Positions 34,345-45,947 of a DNA stretch of 64,000 nucleotides are shown here, piece by piece. A model generated the notes under the pieces. That model worked only from the letters and a program-made list of their open reading frames with translations, made no database searches and had not been told where the DNA came from. The position numbers and the translations under genes were made by a program. The stretch is from Takakia lepidozioides (lineage: Eukaryota; Streptophyta; Takakiopsida; Takakiales; Takakiaceae), in the NCBI GenBank assembly GCA_030704615.1, contig CM060731.1, positions 38,812,001 through 38,876,000 on the forward strand. The letters run 5' to 3'. How positions within the stretch are numbered: position 1 is the stretch's first letter; each line of letters starts with the position of its first letter.

Positions 34345-36684
34345 AAAAATTGGTCTGAGAAGCAACTCGCTTTCTTTGGTCCCTACTGTCCTGAAGCAGT
34401 GTCGGAAGTAAACTTCCCACCCACATTTGACAGATTTCTCACTTAAGAGGTCAGTTTGTATTCTGTGCATTATATGAGACCCACTCCTCTGCAGGTTGTC
34501 AACTAGGAAGGAGCATTAGGCAGCTACCCTTGGTGTCCGTCCAGTCCCACCAACGGAAGCATTGAAGTCTATTAGACATGACTTCAATCTCTTGAGTTGG
34601 CTCACATTCAGAAGGTCTCACTAGTCCTGAACAAGCCCAAGCTCAGTCAGCCTGTGCCCAGTATCCTGGTGAGGTCAGATGCCATCAGCTGTGATCCATG
34701 GAAAGACGTGCCCTCTCCATCCAGTTTGGCTTTCTGGCCAGATGTTGCTATATTATTTAAGGGATAGATGAACGAGCTCTGGGTAGATAGAATGCTCCCC
34801 TGGCATCTCAGGGCTTCTGTCTGTGAGGGCTCCCAATGTTTGTTTCTTGGCAGATGTCAGCATCTTGGCTGTCTTACCAGGGCTACATCACCAGAGGACC
34901 CCCAAGAGAATGTACTCTTGAGTTTCTAGTGAGATCACATTGAGTCCTAATGTGCTATCTTCACTCTAAGCCACCACGCACACCTGACGCTCTCAAGACC
35001 TCTATGCACTACTTGTACAGTATGGGTCCAAAAAATATCTCCTTCGGTTCTCTTTCCACAAGGATAGCCAGGAGTGATTGACAGCTGGATTAATGTAAGA
35101 TTACTATGATGGCCATTCAAAGCCGGGGTTGATCCTCGTATCATGGTTTGCCGTCTGAAACGAATTCACAGTTTATTGGGATAGCTGCGATGTGGGGTTT
35201 ATGTATCTCTGCCATGTTTCTATGCTTATGAGCAGCAACAGATGGCCCAATGGGTTAGCGCATAAGGCCACCTTACAAGCGGTCATGGGTTCTAAGTCAC
35301 ATAGGCATATCTTGGATGCCACCCATTATAGTCACCCCAACTATAGAAAGGGGTCACTCGGTCAATCAATCACCTAATGTGGGTGTACCTCGGGTTTCCA
35401 ATCTTTGGGGGCGGTTTGGGCAACCATGTTGCTGTGGTTACAGCCATGAGAATGAATCCACAAGGCCTTTCGGGTTGAAGAGATGCCATCATTTAAGTTT
35501 TCTTGGTACTTCTATATATTCTATGGGCCATCCAAGAGCACTGGGGCAAACAAATGTGGTAATATTGGGGTGCAATTTAAAAAGACACAGATAGAATGGT
35601 CATTCGCCTGTGTAGGCATTCCAATTGAACACAGCTATCCAAATTTGCTGCTTGTCTGCCCCCTTCACCGAATGAAGTTTTCATGTAGTGACTGCTTCAT
35701 TGCCTGTCAGAATTGGGGGCAAGCATCTTAGTCCAACAATTGTTGTTTTGTATTGTGTCAGTGGGAAATTCTTGACATGGGGGAAAACTCCCTATTTGGC
35801 AGCCATTTCTATTCACAACCATAGGAGTGTCAGGTTGATGTGCTTCATAGGGACGACTGATGGTTAAGAGAACCCAATTCTCACTCCTATTTGGATCAAT
35901 GAAGTCTGCACCTCACATGGGGAAAACAAATTTGTATGTCTGGACTACAACTTTATAGAACTCTTATACTTCCACTTGCCATTTTACTACATTTGTCCCA
36001 GTGTTAACGAAGGTAGACTAGAGACTGGAGGTTGTTCGAGATGGGATGTCATCACGAGAAAGCTATGGGACAATCATATAGGATTGCCTTCCACAGAGAA
36101 GGGTTTGCATCAGTGGAGACATGGCCATTATCTTCCATTCCATCTGTGAACATGGAATTTACACTATGGTGACATTTGTCATTGTCCTCTTGTCAAAAAC
36201 TTGATCCCGACCTGGTACTACTGATTGAACTGTCATGCAACATATGTGTTTTCTCCGCTTTGACTCCATTACCCCTGCCGGAAGGTACCTTCAGTTGATA
36301 TGGTTATCTTGAATGAAAAGAACATCTCTATTGATAATAAACATGGTTCTAGCTAGAAGTGGCCAAAATGGAAAATTGCAGATACGAGAGTTTCCATTAT
36401 ACGACCGCTGCTTGAAGGTTGGAAGTCTTTGAGCTTCAGTTGTGGACTTCTTGATGCACTGAACTTCAAATGCATTTGTCAATCAAACTTGGCATCATCT
36501 CAGCATGGAAAGTTTCATATCAGTCAAGTGTTACCAAACTAAGATAATCCCTTGATTTCAATATGCTGCTAAACTGTGAACTTGACACTCTTGTTTGGAA
36601 CAGTGTCTCATTTTCCACTTCACCCTTCCTTGCAACATATCATGACCTTACAGGCTCTCATTAATATGATGGATGTTACATGCC
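34345..36684. other. Intergenic stretch with a SINE-like repeat, no gene
   Basis: The stretch separates the U-box gene from the minus-strand PPR gene; both genes end towards it. Apart from the tRNA-like repeat at 35241 nothing is recognised. Confidence 0.5.
35241..35475 (+). mobile_element. Probable tRNA-derived SINE
   Basis: The start gatggcccaatgggttagcg resembles a tRNA A box. The segment ggtcatgggttctaagtc about 35 bp further on resembles a B box. Spacing is right for an internal RNA polymerase III promoter. The 3' limit and target duplications were not identified, so the end is approximate. Confidence 0.5.
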
Positions 36685-38901
36685 TCACCAGTAATCTCCA
36701 CAAGAACAAATCCCATCGTGGAAATGGTGAAAATGGATGACCACATCCCGTATGACAACTGTTCGGCCAACAATCTTTGAGATGAACTTGGTGGCAGTGT
36801 GGCAGTCACCACACGCCCCAAGGTTCTTGATGATGTGGATGGGCATCCCAGGGGGTGTGCTGACGAGCCCAAAAGCAATGGCCAGCTTCTCACTGTGGTG
36901 GCAAAGGGAGAACTCCTTTTTCTCCTCCACATTATGCAATACAAAGCACGTGTCAGGCATGTAACCAGCCTCCTTCATCTGGACAGACAATCGCTTCAGC
37001 TCAGCATGTATTCCCTCAATTTGTGGATGCAATTTGTCTTCTCCAACGAATGTATGCACTCGGTTGTTAACCTCAATACAGCTGCGGCCTGGCTCCTTTC
37101 TGACACCTCTATCCTCCATCATTTTTCTCACCTTTGCTTGATCATCCCACCTGCCAGATTCAGCATAGATGTTTGATAGCAGCACATAAGTTTGAGCGTT
37201 CTGTGGATCCAAATTGATAAGGCATCTCGCTGCATGTCCTGCTAGCTCCACATTGCCATGAATTCTGCAGGCACCAAGCAAGGCCCCCCACACCGCAGCA
37301 CCTGGTTCGATCGGCATTTCCCTGATGAAGTTCTCTGCCTCCATCAATCGCCCTCCACGGCCGAGGAGGTCCACTATGCAGCCAAAATGTTCAACTGTAG
37401 GAGTAAGCCCATGATCTCGAGTCATGGAATCAAAGTAGTGACAGCCTTCATCCATGAGGCCCACATGGCTGCAAGCAGAGAGAAGACATATGAAGGTGAT
37501 ACCGTCCGGCTTCAAGCCTTCCTGATGCATTTGTTCATATAGGCGGACAGCCTCCCTACCACACCCATGTTGACCATATCCAGCAATCATGGCATTCCAT
37601 GAGACCAGATTTCGTTGAGCCATATTGTCAAACACTTTCCGCGAATCCTTGACACTCCCACATTTGGCATACATGTCAGCAAGGGCATTCTCGAGAATTA
37701 TATCTGGCTCAATTCCAGTTTTCATGATGTCAGCGTGCACTTCTCTGCCCTTTCCCAGGGCTCCTAGATTCGCACATACAGTCAGAATGCAAGTGAACGT
37801 CACCCTGTTGGGAGAAACCTTTCCCCGTTGCATGTGCTGATAGATCTTGAACGCCTCCCTATCAAACCCATGCTGAGCATATCCTGTAATCATCGCATTG
37901 CATGAGACCACATCATTTTTAGCCATGTTGTTGAACACTTGACGTGCATCCTCCAGACTCCCACATTTGGCATACATGCCAATAAGGGCATTCTCCAGAA
38001 CAATATCTGGCACAACTCCAATTTTGATGATGTCAGCATGGATGTTTTTGCCATTATCCAGGGCTCCTAGGCTGGCAAACACATTGAGAACACAAGTGAG
38101 CGTGACCCTGTCGGGCAACATCCCTTCCTGTTGCATTTGCTTGTACATGCTGAAAACCTCCCTACCACATCCATGGTGTGCACATCCTGCCATCATGGCA
38201 TTCCATGAGACCACATTTCGTTTGGCCATATTGTTGAACACTTGGCGGGCATGCTTCATGCTCCCACATTTCGCATACATGTCAACCAGTGCAGTCTCCA
38301 GGATCATATCTGGTGCAATACCAGCTTTGACAATGTCAGCATTGACCTCTTTGCCTTTCTCCAGGTATCCAAGGCTAGCACACACATTGAGAATGCAAGT
38401 GAAGGTGACCATGTCAGGTGTCCCCCCTATCCTTATCATTTGCTCATAGATCTCTAATGCGTCCCTACCATACCCGCGCTTGGCATATGCTGCTATCATT
38501 ATAGTCCACGTAAACAAATTCCGTTCAGGCATTTTGTCAAACACTTGACGTGCATCCACCACACTCCCGCACTTGGAATACATGTTCAGAAGGGTGTTGA
38601 ATAGGAAGATGTTTGGTTTGAATCCACTTTGGATAATATGCATGTGCACCTGCTTTCCCTTTACGAGGTTTTTCTGGTTCATGCACTCCTGCAAGAAAGA
38701 GACGTAGTTATTGGAGTTTGCCTGTATGCCTTCTTGGTTAAAAATGTACAGTGCCTCTTTCAGTTGTCCCGACTTACAGAGCGTCCTCACATCCTGACAA
38801 GTGCCGGAGTTCTTGCTCATTCCCTCCCGTGGTCCAATTTCCAAAACCACTGCAAGCCTGCCATCCTGCATGGCTGAAAACTCTTGAGTTACTAACATCA
38901 T
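36685..38901 (-). CDS. PPR protein, PLS class with E/E+ and complete DYW domain
   Basis: A single-exon frame of 738 residues starts at the first true ATG (38901); the preceding codon is GTG. PLS-type PPR motifs run from about residue 40 to 490 (for example MYAKCGSMKHARQVFNNMAK, VVSWNAMMAGCAHHGCGREV, PDMVTFTCILNVCASLG). The E/E+ region follows (MPIEPGAAVWGALLGACRIH; PG-box KEPGRSCIEV) and then the DYW deaminase. Zinc/catalytic signatures are HHSEKLAIAF (HxE), CGDCHTATKF (CxxC) and a CSCGDYW end. Proteins of this class edit specific cytidines to uridine in chloroplast or mitochondrial RNA. No clear transit peptide is visible, and the ATG may not be the only start. It is a close paralogue of the 43.9-kb gene, oriented divergently from it. 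Target sites cannot be read with confidence. Confidence 0.93.
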   Translation of the reverse strand: MMLVTQEFSAMQDGRLAVVLEIGPREGMSKNSGTCQDVRTLCKSGQLKEALYIFNQEGIQANSNNYVSFLQECMNQKNLVKGKQVHMHIIQSGFKPNIFLFNTLLNMYSKCGSVVDARQVFDKMPERNLFTWTIMIAAYAKRGYGRDALEIYEQMIRIGGTPDMVTFTCILNVCASLGYLEKGKEVNADIVKAGIAPDMILETALVDMYAKCGSMKHARQVFNNMAKRNVVSWNAMMAGCAHHGCGREVFSMYKQMQQEGMLPDRVTLTCVLNVFASLGALDNGKNIHADIIKIGVVPDIVLENALIGMYAKCGSLEDARQVFNNMAKNDVVSCNAMITGYAQHGFDREAFKIYQHMQRGKVSPNRVTFTCILTVCANLGALGKGREVHADIMKTGIEPDIILENALADMYAKCGSVKDSRKVFDNMAQRNLVSWNAMIAGYGQHGCGREAVRLYEQMHQEGLKPDGITFICLLSACSHVGLMDEGCHYFDSMTRDHGLTPTVEHFGCIVDLLGRGGRLMEAENFIREMPIEPGAAVWGALLGACRIHGNVELAGHAARCLINLDPQNAQTYVLLSNIYAESGRWDDQAKVRKMMEDRGVRKEPGRSCIEVNNRVHTFVGEDKLHPQIEGIHAELKRLSVQMKEAGYMPDTCFVLHNVEEKKEFSLCHHSEKLAIAFGLVSTPPGMPIHIIKNLGACGDCHTATKFISKIVGRTVVIRDVVIHFHHFHDGICSCGDYW

Positions 38902-40180
38902 CACTGGAACTCACATAATGGATCTCAAAGCACCTACATCTCTAAACCAAAACATCTCTCTCAAGACCAGGCTTATTGTAAGATATTACCAGCAATTGAA
39001 TTATCATCCAGACAATACCTGTTGTATACTTGGCAACCCTCAACCCAAAAGACCTCATTTGTGTGCGTATGTAGGAAGGCTGGTAATCTTGGACTTTTCT
39101 GTGCAGACCACCAGTTGGCACTTAAGAAACCATAGCTGCAACCAAAGCATCACACAAACCAGACTACAACCACCAAGGGCTGAATCATTATAAGACCTAC
39201 TGATGGCAACAGCGGACCCATTTTGCTACCTTATCATGATAAAAAAAACAAAATAAAATTGTAGCAAGTTGAGATGCAGATGTGTCCGCAACATCACCAG
39301 CAAAGTCACAAGCCCTCTTTGACAGAACCTTTCACATCCTAAGAAAGATATCCTCACATTATCAAACATGTCGCCCCACCACCGTGAATGATATGAGAAG
39401 ACCTCTCGCCGGAGCCATCCAATGCTCATGACTTGACCTGAGTACAAGAACTGCAAGAACATGAGAGAGCTTGCCACCTTTCAGTGCTAATGTATTTCTG
39501 GATACTTTCTAGGCTCTTTCTCTGCCTGAGGCACTTAAGAAACTTACAAACATTCCGTAAATTACAGATATTGCATGAGATACTGCAGGAGTTTGCATGG
39601 GTAAAGCCCGCCCTTGAAGCCAGGTTGATGGTGGGTGATACCCAAGTTCATCGACAATCAGTGCTAGACTATAATCTAGACCACATGAAAGAAAGCTCTA
39701 TTTTGACCCGACACCGGTTAGACACCAACCTTGAGTACAAAGGACCTCATTTCTGCACTTGTCTAAATGGACTTCGATGAAAACCACAAGTGGGCAGCTC
39801 GCAGCCATAGCTTCCGCGACAGCCACTGATCCGATGATAATAACCAATTTCGGCACATGTGACATACTCAGCTCTTAAATGTCATGATCAAAGCGGCAAG
39901 CCAAGGTCAAGTGCACAAAAACATATCATCCTACCAGCCTTCCTCAGAAAGAGATCAAGTCCTTCTTATCCTAAGAACTGAAGACCACTGGGCCAATCGA
40001 GATAACCTCACTTTGTCATTCCTGTTGTACCACCGCTGTGAATTATCTTAATTGAACACCTGCCATTCTATGCTCGTTGTTTTGCCTGCATACAAACACC
40101 ACCAAAATTTTGATTTTAAGAAGCTTCTAGTTGGCCTGAATGTTCTTCAGAAATACTACTGCAGGCATTGGGCAAAACTA

Positions 40181-40200
40181 CTCTCTCTCTCTCTCTCTCT
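40181..40200. repeat. (CT)10 microsatellite
   Basis: Twenty bases of perfect CT dinucleotide. A similar tract, (TC)n, lies at 40972-40988 directly before the LINE coding region. Confidence 0.95.
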
Positions 40201-40222
40201 TCCGTCCAAACGGGAGCGGGTG

Positions 40223-40314
40223 TATGGCCACAAGGCTACGGCAAACAAAGTCTTATGACACCTTCTCTCTTTCTCGCTATGGCCGCATGCCTACGGCAAA
40301 CAACGTCTTATGAG
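40223..40314. repeat. Short interspersed module, two copies left of the LINE
   Basis: Copy 1 (40223-40258) reads tatggccacaaggctacggc followed by aaacaaagtcttatga. Copy 2 (40278-40314) reads tatggccgcatgcctacggc followed by aaacaacgtcttatga. Related copies occur on the right side of the LINE at 42741-42777 and 42812-42840, with a partial one at 43105-43125. Confidence 0.8.
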
Positions 40315-40979
40315 TAGGAGCGTCCCTCCCAAAGTTCTGCAGTCCTTCTCGAGTAAATGTTTGTGTTCTGTGCCGAAGATTCCTGTTACACTACCGTAAT
40401 GCACTTCTGACCTGTCGAATATGGATCTGCTCGAGGTGGCTCATGGGTTGACTCTTTTCACAGACTGTTGTGAAGATCTCCAGCCTGAGTTGTTTTCCTT
40501 CGCCTTAACATTCTTCTTTTTCGGCACTGAGAGAAATGGCTGGGTTGCACTGTGTTATACAGGCAGTTGACTACAGCCAGCTTGCTGTGGCAGGTTGGAG
40601 TTGGAGATGTGGGATATCCTGGCTGAGGGTGGGAACCGGGTTGATGTCTCAGGGTGTCTGGGTGACTGCTTGTATACTGACATGAACAGCCAAAAAAGTG
40701 CCAAGGTCGGTGTTATCTTCATTCGCCTTTTAACCTAACTTTTGTATGTAGACTGATGTGTTGGATGGAACAATGTCAAGGGTTTAGAGGATGGAGAGGA
40801 TTTGGTGCCTTCACGCCACCTGTTTGTAGCAGCTTTTACAGAGTTTCTCTCTTGAGCAGTAGTTGTTTAGGTCTGCTTGTGGAGGGCCCATCTCTCTTGT
40901 TTCATGCTTTCTCTTGTCCCATAAGCTCTTTGAGCTTTCTGCGGAGGTTGTAAAGTATCACTTCATTTCATTTCTCTCT

Positions 40980-42640
40980 CTCTCTCTCGCTCTCAATGCA
41001 GTTGGAAGGATATTTTGCAGAGTTAACAGTACTCGTCTCGAGGTTGATCTGGAATCTAGAGGTTGTTTTCACGAAGGCCAAGCTGGGCTGTGTGGATCAT
41101 ATCTTCACTCTAAGCCAGATTATCCAGGGAAGGAAAAAAGAAGGGAAACCCACTTTTGTATTTTTCTTGGATGTCAAAAAGGCTTATGACACAGTGTGGA
41201 GAGACGGTCTATGGCTCCGACTCTGGTCATGTGGGATCAAGGGAATGATGTGGAGAGTGGTCCATAACTTGTATGCGCACACCAAAAGTTGTGTCACTGT
41301 TAATGGACAGAAGTCTAACTTCTTTGACATAGACCAAGGTGTAGCTCAAGGATGGACCCTCTCCCCTCTGCTCTTCAATGTTTTCATCAATCAACTCCTC
41401 GAGGATGTGGAAAGTGAGGGATTTGGGTTGAGGGTAGGTGATGCCACCATACCAGCCCTTATGTTTGCGGATGACTTCGCAGGCATAGGGGAGACACCTT
41501 CCAATCGCCAGGAGTTGATTGATTGTGCGAAGCGATACTTTGACCTTTGGGGGCTAGAGGCTAACGTCAGTAAATGTGCAGTGGTGGCATTCAAAGACCA
41601 AGGGGAGGGAGGAGGTGATCTCAAGTGGCAGTGGGGAAGCCAAGAGATTCCGGTTCTCCCTTCCTACACATACCTCGGCGTTGGGTTTTCCTCCAAACTG
41701 TAACTGGGATGCACATATTCAGAAAGTTGTTCAAACTGGCAAGTGCAAAGTGCTGGGTCTCACTAAATTTTTCCACTGCAGAGGGATCAACTCTGAGGTC
41801 AAAAAAACCATGCTTTGTCGCGTTATTAGACCTGCCTTGGAGTACGCATCTTGAATATGGGTTGATAACTCCAACCAGGCTAAGTTCTAGAATCCATTCA
41901 AGTGGGGGTGCTTAAGGAGCGCATGTCACCATGCTCCAAAACAGCCAATGTGGCTGTTCGGGGTGAGTTTGGCATCCCTTCCTTAAGCTCCCCACGAGAT
42001 GAATTCAAGGTCAGATGGTGGGGTCAGGTGCAATATGTCCAACATCAGATATCCTAAGTTAATCGACTCTATATCTTGGAAGCAGGACCGCCCTGTCAAA
42101 CAGGCTAAGTCCTGGCGGAAGAGAGTGTAGAAGAGATTCTCAAGGATCTGAATCTTAGCCAGCAAGTCTTGACCCTGCTGGATAAATCTGACTTAGAGGC
42201 TGTAGTGTCAAAAGCCATGTCTGTTGCCAGGAAACGAAATGAAGTTAGGCAGAAAAACTTCCCTGAACTTGTTTCCAGTCGTGACATGGGGGAATGTATG
42301 ACCTCAAGGGTCTACCCACTCTCGGCACTAGACTGAAATTTAAACTCAGGGCGGGAAGCAAACGAAAGCAGAGAGGAAAGGAAGAGTGCAATTGCAATTG
42401 CCTGTTGTGTGGGGCAACCTGAAGACAATATTCATTTTCAGATTCATTGTCGGGGGTTCTCTCACCAGAGAGACACTCTCTTCAAATCTATCGACGGAAT
42501 TGTGCCTGTATCTCTGTTTATTACCAACTTTGGAAGAGCCAAAAGCCCAGGCCCTTTTGGGGCCTAGTTATTGGGCAAACCACACTCAGCAGGTTGATGC
42601 CTGTGTAAAGGGATTTCTAGAGGATATCTGAAAAAACCGG
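40980..42640 (+). mobile_element. Decayed non-LTR retrotransposon (LINE), reverse transcriptase and C-terminal zinc-knuckle remnants
   Basis: The frame 40996-41703 encodes reverse transcriptase palm motifs: VFFLDVKKAYDTVWRDGLW, DQGVAQGWTLSPLLFNVFIN and ALMFADDF with the catalytic Asp pair, then the thumb-like LPSYTYLGVGF. A frame change within 41060-41090 disrupts the expected GCFHEGQAG-CVDHIFTL segment. After the stop at 41703 the sequence continues in other frames (KVLGLTKFF, VIRPALEYAS). A cysteine/histidine cluster lies at about 42390-42450 (CLLCGATEDNIHFQIHC, CRGFSHQRDTLF). The 5' part with endonuclease is missing. It is not functional. Confidence 0.85.
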
Positions 42641-42740
42641 ATCAATTGTTTATTCCAACGTAAGTCTTACTACCAGCGTCAGCCCCTGACAAAGGTAGGT
42701 TCTGTCCCTTTGTGTTCTGCTCAAACTGGGCACGGGGTCA

Positions 42741-42840
42741 ATGGCCACAAGGCTACGGCAAACAACATCTTATGAGTACATATTCTCGCTCTCTCAGTCT
42801 ATTGGTTTGTTTTAGGCTACGGCGAACAACGTCTTATGAG
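42741..42840. repeat. Short interspersed module, two copies right of the LINE
   Basis: Copy 3 (42741-42777) reads atggccacaaggctacggca, then aacaacatcttatgag. Copy 4 (42812-42840) reads ttaggctacggcgaacaacg, then tcttatgag. They are the same module as at 40223-40314, in the same orientation. CT-rich runs accompany the copies, and a partial copy sits at 43105-43125. Confidence 0.8.
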
Positions 42841-43928
42841 GACATTCTATTGGTTTGTTGGTGATTTGATTGATACATCAAGAGTAGTTGGTGGTGCTTG
42901 TGTAATCACCCAGCTATTGGGTGGTTGTGGGGAACTATGTGGGTGGTGGTTCTAACAGATAGTTTGGGGCATGCACGTGGGAAGGGGCTGATGTGTTGAG
43001 TAGTGTCATGTTGGAGCTAGGTGGTTGTTAGCAAATTGAGTATCTGAAATCAGAGACTTTGGGGTGCCATTCTCTCCTGTTCCCCTCAACCTGGGCATGG
43101 GGCCTTATGGCCACAAGACTATTACACAGACATTCCTCACTCTCACTCTCTCCCTCTCTCTTTCCCCTTTGCCCAGAGAAGTTGTTGAGGGAGTTGAGGC
43201 CAAGGTTAGTAAGCCCTGAGAAAGCTGCTGGTTGGTTACAAACAAGCTGAAGCACATTCATCCTAGAATTCACAGCAATATAGGGTCAGAACTTTCAAGT
43301 GTCTTAAGATTCCATACTGAGGGAAAAGAAGTGTGGTGATAGTTGTGTTCATGCCTTTACTACTTCCACCCTTTACCCCCTGCCAATTACTTAGACTTGA
43401 TGTTGTTTTTGGAGAGTTCCACATGGGGTTTTCTGAACAATATCCCTAGGTTTGCTTTTTGTGTTTGGAAGTTGGCCTGTCTGATGGATCTGAGTATTTT
43501 TGACAAGTTACGGCTAGGAAAATATGCTAAAATAAAAAATGTGGAGAATCTTTGGAACAAATACTTTTCAAGTCCAATCACAGTGAAGGTGCTCACCTGT
43601 AGTGATAGCATCACTGATACCTGTGGGGTATGTGCTATGTAAATTATAGGATTGAACTTCTTGGGGTGAGGGAAAGTATCTTACAAATTTGTTATGGAGG
43701 CAGGATTGCTGAAGGAGGTAGGGATGGAGTGTTCATGCAGATCAATCCCAGAAGACCAGATTCCAAGCACGAGTGTGTGAATGAGGTACTGTTGGTTAAT
43801 AGCTACACGAAACCTGTGTGGGTAGATGGTCAATTGAGAAGCTGGAAGCAGCTAGGGGAGAGTCTCCAGCAACCACTGGTGGATGACACTTCGAGTATGA
43901 CAGACCCTCTTTTCCAAATGTAGGCCTC
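42841..43928. other. Upstream region of the plus-strand PPR gene
   Basis: No gene is recognised. It contains a CT-rich run at about 43136-43170. Open frames 43343-43642 and 43630-43923 lack motifs and show no splice-consistent link to the PPR gene. Confidence 0.45.
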
Positions 43929-45947
43929 ATGGATAGGATGGTGGGGTTGAATAAAGCACAGATGTTCAAACGCACGTCTTCAATGACTACTGCTGTTGAA
44001 AGGGGACCAAGAGAAGGAGACAAAAAGAGCTCTTCTGGTAAATGTGGGGACCTTGGGGCATTATGTAAGGCTGGACGACTGAAAGAGGCACTACACAACT
44101 TGAATCTACGAGGCATTTTGGCAGACTTTAAAACTTATGTATGTCTCCTGCAGGAGTGTATCAAAATGAAAGGCCTTGCAGAAGGAAAGCAGGTGCATGC
44201 ACACATCATCCAAAGTGGAGTGAAGCCCAACATATATTTACTCAACGCTCTTGTCAACATGTATGCAAAGTGTGGGAGTGTGGTGGATGCACGCCAATTG
44301 TTTGATAAAATGCCCGAACGAGATATATATACATGGAATACAATGATGGCAGCATATGCCAAACATGGGTGTGGTAGGGATGCCCGCCAAGTGTTCGACA
44401 AAATGCCTGAACGAGATATGTTCACATGGAATATAATGATAGCAGGGTATGCCAAGCATGGGTGTGGTAGGGAGGCTCTGGAGATTTATGAGCAAATGCA
44501 ACAGAAAGGGGTTATGCCGGACAGGGTCACATTCACTGGTGTTCTGAATGCATGTGCCAGCCTGGCAGCGTTGGAGAAGGGCAAAGAGGTCCATGCTGAC
44601 ATCATGAGGTCTCGAATTGCTCCAGACATTATTCTGGAGAATACCCTTGTTGACATGTATGCCAAATGTGGGAGCGTAGAAGATGCACGTAAAGTGCTCA
44701 ATAATATGGCTCGACGTGATGTGGTTTCATGGACTGCGATGATAGCAGGATATGCTCAGTTGGGGTGTGAAATGGATGCTCTTGAGATCTATGAACAAAT
44801 GATACAGGAAGGGGTGGCACCCAACAAAGTCACGTTCATTTGCATTCTCAATGCATGTGCGAGTCTTGCAGCCCTAAAAAAGGGCAGAGAGTTTCACGCT
44901 GACATTCTCAAAGCTAGAGTTGCAGCAGACATCATACTGGAGAATACCCTCGTCGACATGTATGCCAAATGTGGGAGCATGAAGGATGCCCGTCAAGTGC
45001 TTGATAATATGGTTCACCGAAATGTGGTCACATGGAATGCAATGATTGCAGGATATGCTCAGCATGGGTGTGGTATGGAAGCCTTCCAAGCATTTCAACA
45101 AATGCAGCAGGAAGGCTTGAAGCCAGACGGTATCACGTTTTTATGTATTCTCTCTGCATGTAGCAATATGGGCCTAGTGGATGAAGGTCGCCACTACTTC
45201 AATTCTATGAGCCAAGATCATGGCCTTACTTGCACACTCGAGCATTTTGGCTGCATGGTGGACATTCTTGGCCGTGCTGGGAAATTGGATGAGGCTGCGG
45301 GCTTCATCAACAAGATGCCAATTGAACCAGGTGCTTCAGTTTGGCGGGCTTTGCTAGGTGCCTGCAGAATCCATGGCAATATAGAGCTAGCAGAACACGT
45401 AGCAAAATGTCTTCTTAAGTTAGATCCAGAGGATGATGCCACTTATGTGCTGCTATCGAACATCTATGCTGCAGCTGGCAGGTGGCATGATCAAGCAAAT
45501 GTCAGAAAAATGATGAAGGATAGAGGTGTCAGAAAGGTACCAGGGCACAGCTGTATTGAGGTGGACAACCAGGTGCATACTTTTGTTGCAGAAGACAATT
45601 CGCATCCACAAATTGAGGAGATTTATGCTGGGCTACAAGGATTGTCTCGGCAGATGAAGGAGGCTGGGTACTTGCCTGACACACGATTTGTATTGCGTGA
45701 TGTGGAGGATGAACAGAAGGAATATTCTCTTTGCTACCACAGTGAGAGGCTGGCCATTGCTTTTGGGCTCATCAGCACTCCCCCAGGTTTGCCTCTCCGC
45801 ATCATCAAAAACCTTCGGGTGTGTGGTGATTGCCACACAGCCACCAAGTTCATCTCCAGGATTATTGGGAGAGCAATTGTTGTTCGGGATGCCAACCGGT
45901 TTCACCACTTTCAAGATGGTGTTTGTTCTTGTGGGGATTACTGGTGA
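43929..45947 (+). CDS. PPR protein, PLS class with E/E+ and complete DYW domain
   Basis: A single-exon frame of 672 residues starts at ATG 43929. Shared homology with its paralogue begins at ERGPREG (residue about 24), which supports a start near here. PLS motifs run to about residue 425 (MYAKCGSVVDARQLFDKMPE, DRVTFTGVLNACASLAALEK, NVVTWNAMIAGYAQHGCGME). Next come E/E+ (MPIEPGASVWRALLGACRIH; KVPGHSCIEV) and DYW with YHSERLAIAF, CGDCHTATKF and the CSCGDYW end, so all deaminase zinc ligands are present. The predicted role is organellar C-to-U RNA editing. An in-frame 93-bp tandem duplication (44286-44378 and 44379-44471) adds one 31-residue S-type motif absent from the paralogue. That would shift register on the RNA target. 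No transit peptide is obvious. Confidence 0.93.
   Translation: MDRMVGLNKAQMFKRTSSMTTAVERGPREGDKKSSSGKCGDLGALCKAGRLKEALHNLNLRGILADFKTYVCLLQECIKMKGLAEGKQVHAHIIQSGVKPNIYLLNALVNMYAKCGSVVDARQLFDKMPERDIYTWNTMMAAYAKHGCGRDARQVFDKMPERDMFTWNIMIAGYAKHGCGREALEIYEQMQQKGVMPDRVTFTGVLNACASLAALEKGKEVHADIMRSRIAPDIILENTLVDMYAKCGSVEDARKVLNNMARRDVVSWTAMIAGYAQLGCEMDALEIYEQMIQEGVAPNKVTFICILNACASLAALKKGREFHADILKARVAADIILENTLVDMYAKCGSMKDARQVLDNMVHRNVVTWNAMIAGYAQHGCGMEAFQAFQQMQQEGLKPDGITFLCILSACSNMGLVDEGRHYFNSMSQDHGLTCTLEHFGCMVDILGRAGKLDEAAGFINKMPIEPGASVWRALLGACRIHGNIELAEHVAKCLLKLDPEDDATYVLLSNIYAAAGRWHDQANVRKMMKDRGVRKVPGHSCIEVDNQVHTFVAEDNSHPQIEEIYAGLQGLSRQMKEAGYLPDTRFVLRDVEDEQKEYSLCYHSERLAIAFGLISTPPGLPLRIIKNLRVCGDCHTATKFISRIIGRAIVVRDANRFHHFQDGVCSCGDYW
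44286..44471 (+). repeat. In-frame 93-bp tandem duplication inside the PPR gene
   Basis: Both copies begin gatgc(a/c)cgccaa and end catgggtgtggtagg. They encode DARQLFDKMPERDIYTWNTM and DARQVFDKMPERDMFTWNIM, each followed by an AYAKHGCGR or GYAKHGCGR tail. The paralogue at 36.7 kb has only one such segment. Confidence 0.92.

Larger units (their letters stand above)
38902..40979. other. Upstream intergenic region of the minus-strand PPR gene
   Basis: No gene is recognised. Open frames 38918-39193 and 39484-39780 are short and motif-free. The last part contains (CT)10 at 40181-40200 and two copies of a short repeat module (see 40223). Confidence 0.45.
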
